Shown here: positions 23,384 through 30,685 of the stretch, one piece after another
Layout of the letters: each line of letters begins with the position of its first letter
How positions within the stretch are numbered: position 1 is the stretch's first letter
Source: Bostrychus sinensis
Taxonomy: Eukaryota > Chordata > Actinopteri > Gobiiformes > Eleotridae
DNA: 64,000 nt
Direction: 5' to 3'
Assembly (NCBI GenBank): GCA_020698575.1
Contig: CM036252.1
Location: forward strand, 3,116,915-3,180,914
Notes under the pieces: model-generated
Told to the model about the DNA's origin: nothing
Database searches by the model: none
Seen by the model: the letters and a program-made list of their open reading frames with translations, nothing else
Made by a program: the position numbers and the translations under genes

Positions 23384-26300
23384 GGCTCGTTCACAATCAA
23401 CGCATCACTTAGCGCGCAATAAAATAATTGTCAGCAATAATTGATTAATGCGTTAACACAATAATAATAAGTTTATGTGCCCAGACCTAAATAATAATAA
23501 TAATAATGGTTTCAACATAAAAATGATAACTGTGTTAAATGTAAATGTTGTGTTTTCAGAGAGAGAGCAGAGTCCAGTTTATTCCACAGTGAAAACACAA
23601 GAAGACCTCTGTTACTCTACTGTCACCATCAACTCACACCAGACCAGAGGTAAGACCAGGACTAGACCAGGACTACACCAGACCAGAGGTAAGACCAGGA
23701 CTAGACCAGGACTACACCAGACCAGAGGTAAGACCAAGACTAGACCAGGACTACACCAGACCAGAGGTAAGACCAAGACTAGACCAGGACTACACCAGAC
23801 CAGAGGTAAGACCGGGACTAGACCAGGACTACACCAGACCAGAGGTAAGACCGGGACTAGACCAGGACTACACCAGACCAGGGGTAAGACCGGGACTAGA
23901 CCAGGACTACACCAGACCAGAGGTAAGACCAGGACTAGACCAGGACTACACCAGACCAGAGGTAAGACCAAGACTAGACCAGGACTACACCAGACCAGAG
24001 GTAAGACCAAGACTAGACCAGGACTACACCAGACCAGAGGTAAGACCAGGACTAGACCAGGACTACACCAGACCAGAGGTAAGACCAGGACTAGACCAGG
24101 ACTACACCAGACCAGAGGTAAGACCAAGACTAGACCAGGACTACACCAGACCAGAGGTAAGACCGGGACTAGACCAGGACTACACCAGACCAGAGGTAAG
24201 ACCGGGACTAGACCAGGACTACACCAGACCAGAGGTAAGACCGGGACTAGACCAGGACTACACCAGACCAGAGGTAAGACCGGGACTAGACCAGGACTAC
24301 ACCAGACCAGAGGTAAGATCGGGACTAGACCAGGACTACACCAGACCAGAGGTAAGACCGGGACTAGACCAGGACTACACCAGACCAGAGGTAAGACCGG
24401 GACTAGACCAGGACTACACCAGACCAGAGGTAAGACCGGGACTAGACCAGGACTACACCAGACCAGAGGTAAGACCGGGACTAGACCAGGACTACACCAG
24501 ACCAGAGGTAAGACCGGGACTAGACCAGGACTACACCAGACCAGAGGTAAGACCGGGACTAGACCAGGACTACACCAGACCAGAGGTAAGACCAGGACTA
24601 GACCAGGACTACACCAGACCAGAGGTAAGACCGGGACTAGACCAGGACTACACCAGACCAGAGGTAAGACCGGGACTAGACCAGGACTACACCAGACCAG
24701 AGGTAAGACCGGGACTAGACCAGGACTACACCAGACCAGAGGTAAGACCGGGACTAGACCAGGACTACACCAGACCAGAGGTAAGACCGGGACTAGACCA
24801 GGACTACACCAGACCAGAGGTAAGACCAGGACTAGACCAGGACTACACCAGACCAGAGGTAAGACCAGGACTAGACCAGGTTTAAATAATATATTTCTCT
24901 CTTATGTTTCAGGTCCAGGTCCAGGTCCAGGTCAGAGACTCTTGGACAGAGGTGACTGATCTTTTTGAAATATTTTTTTTCATAAATTAGTGGTTAGACT
25001 TGATTTTCAATTAATTAATTACAGTCTTTGTAATTAATTAATTGTAAATAATCACATTTTTGTCAAACAACAATATTTATATGTCAGAAATAAACACAGG
25101 AGCTTATTTGTATGTCCTGGCATATTTTAACGGGGCAGTATTTAGCGCTGATGCATCGACCTCTGAACGGTAACATGGCAGCGCGCCTCTCTCCTCTGTG
25201 CTCCACCTGTGACCTCAAACCTCTCCCCTCTGTCCGTCTCGTCCCAACCAAACAGACTCCTGTCTCCTGAGTGCGTCAGTCAGCTGTGAGAACGATCAGA
25301 GATACGATGAGCGGCGACTTGAAGCAGCGCGTTTGAAAGTGAAAGAAAAGGAGTGAAGGCCTGGGAGGAAACCCCACAGTTACCTGTAGTGTAGACACAT
25401 AATCTAACTGGCCACAGCTCAAATATACTCACATCTGGGCTGTGTCCGAACGTCCTCCCTAGCCCCTAACCCCTCAGTCCCTCTCCAGTCCTATACAGCG
25501 ACTGTAGTGCACTCATTTTGTGAATGATTCAGACTCACACTGTTTTTCTCTCAGCAGTGATCATGTGACTCTGACATCTGTGTAAAAAAAAAGTTTGTTG
25601 AAACTCTGCTGATAATGTTCTTCTGTGATAAACCTGACCACACTCAGATGTTTTAGTATTTATAGATAAATAATAGTCATACGTGAGATATTTAACATGA
25701 ATTTTGGCTGTAATGAATAAAACAGAGAGGATTATTGCAGCTCTGTGCCTTACGTGGGGAGGCTGAACGCTAACGGCTAAGCTAACGTTAGCAATTTTAC
25801 ACTGCAACGGTTTATTTAAGAGCTTTTTATTTCTGATGACGACCTGACAGAAGTAAACACAGGGTTTCTAACTGGGTTCATTCAGACGTCCTGTCACAGT
25901 CCCACTGTTCTCCTCCCAAACTCACAAAGCATTCTGCTCTATACTGACCTCTAGTGACCATCGCTGTCCACTACTTTTCAAAATGCATTGTGGGAAATTT
26001 TGAGTGCACTATTTTTTTATCCATTAGACATTCAGACACCACTACAAAATGACCACTGTAGAGGGCGCTAGAGAGGGGTTAGGGAGGACGTTTGGACACA
26101 GCCCTAGACTCAGGTGAAGAGAGGGGCTGCGCTGTTACTGAGCGCCCCCTGGTGGTGAGGTGGACCCACTGTAGGAGCAGGAACTGGACAGACTCAGACC
26201 CAGACCTGTTGTGAGGGTCTGAGTCCTCTGTCAGAGCGGTCTCCAGGTCCCACCTCCAGACCTGAGACCAGATCCTGAGAGAGACTGGGGACATGAGTCT

Positions 26301-27024
26301 GAGTGGACCATGGTCTCCTGCTCTGGACGCAGACGTTCAGAGCTGTGGTCTAAAGATCTGCTGCAGGAGAAACCCCTGAACCCGGAGGTGGACCCTGAGG
26401 TAAGGGAGGACTTCAGGTGAGGACGGTGGGACTCCTGAGGCCAGGTACCAGCAGGATCCACGTCCCGGGGGTGGAGGAGGTAAAAACTCAGGTCTGAGAG
26501 GAGTTTGGGGAGAGCCATGGAGGAGGACTCTGGTCCAAACCATGGCCCACCGTCCTCCAGTGGAGTCAGAACACTCCACAGATTCTCCACTGATATCGTT
26601 CTGTCTGGAGTAAGGCAGAAATGTCCTGAAACACGTAATAATCAATACTTCATTGTAATAAGAAAACAAATCCAATCCAGTCAAAAATAATCTAATCCAG
26701 ATTAATAATCTGGATACAGCGGTCTGGAGCCGCAGTGGGATATTATGAGGATGCTGCAGGGTTTACAGGTGTTTAATTTATTACAGTAAATATAAAGTAT
26801 CAGTAGAATTAAAGATCACTAAAATCATTTTAATCACACGCCGCTCTAAAAGAACGGAGAGGTCACGTGATCGAGACAAAATGGCCGACTTCCTGTAACG
26901 TTTGGCTGACTTTATTTCAGTTTCTCTGAGCTGACTTCAGTTTGTGTTCTGAGCAGATCCTGAGGTCATCTACTCTTCAGTCAAAGTCCGCAGAGACCTA
27001 CAGAGAACTACTGAGACCTACTGA
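16133..27024 (+). CDS. Gene A: Fc receptor-like protein, 9 exons, 339 aa
   Basis: Exons: 16133-16163, 17314-17343, 19140-19394, 19941-20183, 20280-20435, 21209-21316, 23560-23649, 24913-24951, 26957-27024. All introns are phase 1 and the frame is unbroken. The signal peptide (residues 1-21) is split by a 30-base mini-exon, a hallmark of FcR/FCRL genes. Ig1 (22-105) has C42/C89 plus C63 and C74, with N54 and N75 glycosylation sites. Ig2 (106-187) has C128/C170, N135 and N146. The membrane helix is about 208-230, followed by RRCQRQR. The tail has Y256, Y282 (PVYSTV), Y293 (LCYSTV) and Y323 (VIYSSV); the last two fit the ITIM consensus. Recruitment of SH2 phosphatases is family knowledge; ligand unknown. 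Exon 7 runs into a 32-copy array of its own splice donor, and exon 9 into a 3' minisatellite. Confidence 0.8.
16421..16655 (+). mobile_element. tRNA-derived SINE
   Basis: GGGGCAGCAGTAGCTCAGTT with an A-box TAGCTCAGTTGG, then GCCCACTAACCCGAAGGTTG. The body contains TTGTTGTGTCCATGGGCATG and ends with CAGCTGTGGCTACAG. This is a common fish SINE wording. Lies in intron 1 of gene A. Confidence 0.75.
16661..17142. mobile_element. MITE copy 2 (complete), about 480 bp
   Basis: The left end TTAAAGCTGCTTTACCTGA and the right end, reversed TTAAAGCTGCATTACCTGA, differ at one position over 19 bases. The TTAA at each end could be a target duplication, as for piggyBac-type elements. The first 385 bases match copy 1 at 8762-9146. 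Confidence 0.8.
17314..17343 (+). CDS. Gene A exon 2 (signal peptide mini-exon)
   Basis: 30 bases between TATTCTTTTCAG and GTTTGTTC. It encodes LMAEDASHT and preserves phase 1 on both sides. The donor is weak (GTTTGT), but the short second signal exon is typical of FcR-family genes. Confidence 0.65.
17531..18841. mobile_element. Non-autonomous DNA element with TTCACACC inverted ends
   Basis: Left end CCCTGAATTCACACCGAAAA, right end reversed CCCCCAGTTCACACCAAAGC; subterminal GTTACAGCAGCAG motifs are also mirrored. About 1.3 kb, no transposase. It contains a local tandem repeat near 17940-18060 (TTAGCTTAGCTTTAGCCT-like, 3 units). Lies in intron 2 of gene A. Confidence 0.65.
19140..19394 (+). 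CDS. Gene A exon 3 (Ig domain 1)
   Basis: 255 bases, acceptor TTCCTTTACAG, donor AAAG|GTGAGA. Encodes LRVDPDQSQFF, then VSLSCEDSSGDW, then SGRYWCESREGQTSDSV, the wording of fish Fc receptor-like membrane-distal Ig domains. Confidence 0.9.
19941..20183 (+). CDS. Gene A exon 4 (Ig domain 2)
   Basis: 243 bases, acceptor CCTGTCCCTCCCCAG, donor CCAG|GTAAGGAC. Encodes VTEGQTVSLSC to DEGLYQCEIRGETSESS. The C-strand Trp is absent (ARFFRDG), as in related fish domains. The intron that follows opens with GACTGGACTAGACCTGGACT repeats. Confidence 0.9.
20280..20435 (+). CDS. Gene A exon 5 (stalk and transmembrane helix)
   Basis: 156 bases, acceptor TTTGTTTTTTTAG, donor ACAG|GTTAGTG. Encodes a Pro/Ser stalk (SPAPPVSPSPRSLQSPQ), a helix rich in Leu and Val beginning LVLMGSIIGSVLL, and the stop-transfer RRCQRQR. 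Confidence 0.85.
20787..20872 (+). pseudogene. Gene A decayed duplicate of cytoplasmic exon 6
   Basis: A second copy of the exon at 21209-21316, with the same acceptor (TTTGTCCCAG) and start (SKGDGGTEGGGTED). Its end meets the duplication junction at CCCAG|AGCTGAAG, so there is no GT donor. The tyrosine codon is also lost (VTYSH became ITNTD). It is probably skipped. It belongs to a roughly 410-bp tandem duplication (about 20475-20872 and 20873-21310). Confidence 0.7.
21209..21316 (+). CDS. Gene A exon 6 (cytoplasmic tail, Y256)
   Basis: 108 bases, acceptor TTTGTCCCAG, donor CCCAG|GTCAGAC. Encodes SKGDRGPEGDGTEDVTYSHR then a Gln/Arg-rich end. VTYSHR is a tyrosine site but not a canonical ITIM because the +3 residue is Arg. 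Confidence 0.7.
21943..21967. repeat. (CA)n microsatellite
   Basis: About 12 CA units in intron 6 of gene A. Confidence 0.9.
22530..23155. mobile_element. Possible DNA-element remnant in gene A intron 6
   Basis: Starts near GCCAGATTCACACCGAGTGC and contains GTTGCGTGTGCGGCGCG. Near the other end is GAGACACGCAACGG in reverse sense. The ends are only partly mirrored, so this is tentative. Confidence 0.3.
23349..23381. repeat. (GA)n microsatellite
   Basis: About 16 GA units, intron 6 of gene A, roughly 180 bp before exon 7. Confidence 0.9.
23560..23649 (+). CDS. Gene A exon 7 (two tyrosine motifs; donor repeated downstream)
   Basis: 90 bases, acceptor TTGTGTTTTCAG, first donor CCAGAG|GTAAGACC. 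Encodes SPVYSTVKTQEDLCYSTV, so two YxxV motifs are spaced by seven residues. LCYSTV fits the ITIM consensus, and the pair also resembles an ITAM with Val in place of Leu/Ile. The last 13 bases of the exon and its donor form the start of a 32-copy 39-bp array. Confidence 0.85.
23637..24884 (+). repeat. 39-bp minisatellite of exon end plus 5' splice site, 32 copies
   Basis: Unit: CACCAGACCAGAG|GTAAGACC, then GGGACTAGACCAGGACTA with A/G variants. Each copy includes the coding end of exon 7 (HQTRG) and a good donor GAG|GTAAGA. 39 bases are 13 codons with no stop, so the array is one open frame of HQTRGKTRTRPGL-type repeats, and all 32 donors are in phase 1. Copies vary at only a few positions (for example GGGGTAAGACC near 23879 and GTAAGATC near 24312), implying recent expansion or homogenisation. 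Confidence 0.95.
24913..24951 (+). CDS. Gene A exon 8 (Gly-Pro mini-exon)
   Basis: 39 bases between CTCTTATGTTTCAG and GTGACTGA. Encodes PGPGPGQRLLDR in phase 1. Short and low in complexity, so confidence rests on splice sites and frame alone. Confidence 0.6.
25437..26104. mobile_element. MITE with about 30-bp inverted ends, copy 1
   Basis: Left end GGGCTGTGTCCGAACGTCCT, right end reversed GGGCTGTGTCCAAACGTCCT. About 670 bp, intron 8 of gene A. The interior includes ATCATGTGACTCTGACATCT, shared with the inverted copy at 38109-38766. Confidence 0.85.
26957..27024 (+). CDS. Gene A exon 9 (C-terminal ITIM and stop)
   Basis: Acceptor TGTGTTCTGAGCAG. Encodes DPEVIYSSVKVRRDLQRTTE and two more residues before TGA at 27022. 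VIYSSV fits the ITIM consensus. The last ten residues (RDLQRTTETY and their stop) are written by the first units of the following minisatellite. Confidence 0.75.
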
Positions 27025-27434
27025 GACCTGCAGAGACCTACTGAGACCTGCAGAGACCTACTGAGACCTACTGAGACCTGCAGAGACCTACTGAGACCTG
27101 CAGAGACCTACAGAGAACTACTGAGACCTACTGAGACCTACTGAAACCTACAGAGACCTACTGAGACCTGCAGAGACCTACAGAGGCCTACAGAGACCTA
27201 CAGAGGCCTGCTGAGACCTGCAGAGACCTACAGAGACCTGCAGAGACCTACAGAGACCTACTGAGACCTACTGAAACCTACAGAGACCTACTGAGACCTG
27301 CAGAGACCTACAGAGACCTACTGAGACCTACTGAGACCTACTGAAACCTACAGAGACCTACTGAGACCTACTGAGACCTGCAGAGACCTACAGAGACCTA
27401 CTGAGGCCTACTGAGACCTGCAGAGACCTACAGA
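26990..27434. repeat. 10-bp minisatellite at the gene A stop and 3' UTR
   Basis: Unit AGAGACCTAC/TGAGACCTGC, about 44 copies. The first units are translated and supply the stop codon; the rest would be 3' UTR. Confidence 0.9.
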
Positions 27435-27436
27435 CT

Positions 27437-27717
27437 AATCCAGGTCTAAACCAGGTCTAAACCAGGTCTAAACCAGGACTAAACCAGGACTAAACCAGGT
27501 CTAAACCAGGTCTAAACCAGGACTAAACCAGGTCTAAACCAGGTCTAAACCAGGACTAAACCAGGTCTAAACCAGGTCTAAACCAGGACTAAACCAGGTC
27601 TAAACCAGGACTAAACCAGGTCTAAACCAGGTCTAAACCAGGCCTAAACTAGGTCTAAACCAGGTCTAAACCAGGACTAAACCAGGTCTAAACCAGGCCT
27701 AAACCAGGACCAGGTCT
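27437..27717. repeat. 11-bp minisatellite (CTAAACCAGGW)
   Basis: About 25 copies of CTAAACCAGGA/CTAAACCAGGT in the presumed gene A 3' UTR. The same unit makes the larger array at 57892-58711. Confidence 0.9.
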
Positions 27718-27830
27718 TGTTAGAGTCTTTTCTTCCTAATCTTCCCGGTAACAGATGACTCAGACCAGGTCTTGTTATTTCTGTTCCAGTTTCTGTATTT
27801 ACGTTTGTTTTTTTGTGAATAGCTTGTTTT

Positions 27831-27836
27831 ATTAAA
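27831..27836 (+). promoter_or_regulatory. Candidate poly(A) signal of gene A
   Basis: ATTAAA about 810 bases after the stop codon, followed by a T-rich stretch. It would give a 3' UTR that carries both minisatellites. Confidence 0.4.
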
Positions 27837-27839
27837 AAT

Positions 27840-29700
27840 CATTTTATTGCTGATGTTGTTGTGAAAGTTTGTGTGATTTTAAACTCACTGAGACTGAAGC
27901 ACAACATTTATTTTCTGTGTTACACAAACATTTATACAAATACTTTTGAAATACTTTTACTGCAGTGATATTTACTCAGTACTTTCACTTCTCCTTGAGT
28001 AATATTACTGTGCAGTAACAGTACTTTTACTTGAGTACAGGCTGTGAGTACTTCCTCCACAGAAGCAGAGTTCAGTGCAGACACAGAGCTCTCATGGAGC
28101 CACAGCGCCCTCTGCTGCTCAGAGGCCTCACCTGATACTGCACAGTGTTTTACTTCTAATTTTTTTTCTACAGCACATTTAAAACAAGCAGAGCTGCACA
28201 CAAATAACATCTGATTAAAAATACTACAGATACTTGTCGTGTCAATAAATACACTCTGTGACAGCAAGACTAATAAAATAGGTTATTACATTAATAAAAT
28301 AAAAAAAAGTCCCAAAAATGCTATAAAAAAATTGCAAGAAGTGAATCTAAATCATATTTTCCACCTCAGGTCTACATTTCTTAATTATTGGCTCTAGTTT
28401 TCTTTGCATGTCACTGATCAAGTTCTTAGTTCTGCCTGAGTCCAAACTCACACAGCACTGAGGCACAGGAGAGAAAAACACCTGGGCATCACTCATTCAT
28501 CTCACAGTTCATCACATTTAATAATAATAAATCTTAACAAGAGTAAAGTTTGTTGGACTAGAATAGGATTTTTAGAGTCTTTGGTTAGAATACTCTGTGT
28601 ATTTGTGCACCAGGCCATCCCTTGTGTTTGTGCAGTGTGTTAATTGTGTAATGTGACACCAAAAATCAGGACGACATACAGTATTTGTTTTCTCATCATC
28701 GCTGCTCATTTGGGCACTTTATTAATTTTATTTGACTTGTTTAGTCCTGGGGAGAATGAGGTGTGTGCTCTGGGCACTAGTGTGAGGTGACATAAACACT
28801 GATGATGGATGTTTAATTAGCCTACGCTGCGCTAACATCAAGATTGTTTTAGCACAAGAAGAATCAGACACAGAACAGCTGTGGCCACAGTTCAAACTCC
28901 TGGCACAAGTCTGTGCACGTGGATCCCATGAGGAGCGACCGTGTGACCTGTCCAGTTCTTACGCGATTACTTCAGTACTTTACTTCTTACGTTGCGGCAG
29001 TGCCCGGGCATAATAAGAGCTCCTCTACAGCAGCGTCAGTGCTAGTTTTTAGCTCTCAAGCCGAGTGAGATGTGGTGTGTATTGGAGGCTGGAGGAGCAT
29101 CCTCCCGCGCCCCACACAGCGCTCCACGAGCGAGAGGAGCGATTGTTTCCTAACCACAAAAAATGGTTGAGGCACATAGTAAGGCACTTGCTAAATCCAT
29201 CGTGGCCCCCAAAGCCAGGCTTTGGCACTGTCAGAGCGGGTCACAGCACAGAGAAACTCTCCAGAGATGCATCGGTGAAACTGCCTCGGTTTGACTTAAC
29301 TCACTCATTTACAGATTAACTGTAGCTCTGAGAATAATCTTCAAGTCTTATAAAGGTCAGAACATGGCAGCTGAGAGCCCATAGTCTGTGAGTCTGCAGT
29401 GAGCGATATATTAAGTAGGCTACAAAATGCATTACATTCACAGACAGACTGTAGTTGGTGTGTTGGATTCATCAAAACAACGTTAGCACAAAGGGTCAGT
29501 GCCTGGACGCTCCTGGGAGAGTCAGCAACAGTGAAGCCCATACTTATATAATTGAAGTTTTAATAGTTTGTGTCCTTTCCCCTGCACTGATGGAAGCTGT
29601 TGCTTTGTAAAGCGCTGCAGATAAAGTTGGATGACAGATCAATAACAGGCAGTGGTCCTGATGTGAGGCCTGGTCGCTGTAAAAAGGAGCAGATAAAACT
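27840..29700. other. Intergenic stretch between genes A and B
   Basis: No exon is supported. Bases 28187-28265 (GCAGAGCTGCACACAAATAA to CTCTGTGACAGCA) recur at 61265-61372, so they belong to a dispersed repeat. A TACTTTTACTTGAGTACAGG block near 28020 is a common fish repeat motif. Confidence 0.4.
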
Positions 29701-29702
29701 CA

Positions 29703-30645
29703 CATGAATCTGACTCTGGGGTAAAACAAAGATGGCGGCAGGTGTGAAGTTACAAAGGGCTCAGAGTGTAGGCGGCACTTCCTGTCACTGTGCTCACTTC
29801 AGTTTCTATAACCTCATCACAAACCTCAACAACAACACACTGCTCTGTGTTTTTCCACTGCACACACGGCAGCCATCTTTACCCAACTTTTTTAAAAAAA
29901 AGAAAAGAAAAAAAGAAATAAAAATAATTATTCTCTCACACAGACTAACTTCATGTTGTCTGTCTCTACATCCAAAAACCTCCTCTGGTCTTCCTCTAGG
30001 CCTCTAGGTGTAACCTCAGCCTCATCCTTCTGCACCATCACTGTTCCTCCTCTGTACCCATCACTGTTCCTCCTCTGTACCCATCACTGTCCCTCCTCTG
30101 TACCTCACTGTCCCTCCTCTGTACCTCACTGTCCCTCCTCTGTACCATCACTGTCCCTCCTCTGTACCATCACTGTTCCTCCTCTGTACCCATCACTGTC
30201 CCTCCTCTGTACCATCACTGTCCCTCCTCTGTACCCATCACTGTCCCTCCTCTGTACCATCACTGTCCCTCCTCTGTACCATCACTGTCCCTCCTCTGTA
30301 CCCATCACTGTCCCTCCTCTGTACCATCACTGTCCCTCCTCTGTACCCCATCACTGTCCCTCCTCTGTACCATCACTGTCCCTCCTCTGTACCCATATAT
30401 TCACTCTCTAATCTGATGAATTAAAGTGAAAGAGTTAAACTGAGTTGGTTTAAAGATGGCCGCTGTGTGTTTCTTGTTTAAAAACAAAGAGCAGGTGCTG
30501 CTTTGTGGTTTTATTGTGGAAGTGAGCGCTTTACAGAAACTGAGCCCTGACCACAGACAGTGACAGGAAGAGCCGCCCACGCTCTGCGCCCTTTGTACTA
30601 ACTTCACACCTGCTGCCATCTTTGTTTTACCCCAGAGTCAGGTTC
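29703..30645. repeat. Inverted repeat, arms about 190 bp, flanking a minisatellite
   Basis: The left arm (about 29703-29890) contains ACTCTGGGGTAAAACAAAGA and TGGCGGCAGGTGTGAAG. The right arm (about 30450-30645) is its reverse complement at an estimated 80% identity or more. Both arms carry an AAGATGGC(A/G)GC core that matches a YY1 site. The right arm ends about 20 bp before the gene B start codon, so it would lie in or over that promoter. Confidence 0.75.
30035..30397. repeat. About 21-bp minisatellite (CATCACTGTCCCTCCTCTGTAC)
   Basis: About 17 copies in the loop between the two inverted arms. Shares the core CCTCCTCTGTAC with the large array at 52270-55475. Confidence 0.9.
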
Positions 30646-30663
30646 ATTTGATGCTGTGGAACG

Positions 30664-30685
30664 ATGGGACCCAGTTCTCTGCTCT
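30664..30685 (+). CDS. Gene B exon 1 (signal peptide, first part)
   Basis: ATG plus six codons and one base (MGPSSLL), donor GTGAGTTA. Joins exon 2 through a Phe codon. Confidence 0.65.

Noticed and set aside
23475..24959. Single 494-aa exon as one gene
   Set aside because: The frame starts in intron sequence before a clear TTTTCAG acceptor, and it ends past a second acceptor/donor pair. It is better explained as exon 7, a donor array and exon 8 read through.
26079..26684. Minus-strand frame of 119 aa and a plus-strand 33-base exon (CTGCAG to CCTGAG|GTAAGG)
   Set aside because: No recognisable domain. The plus-strand mini-exon hits a stop when read in the phase 1 required by gene A.
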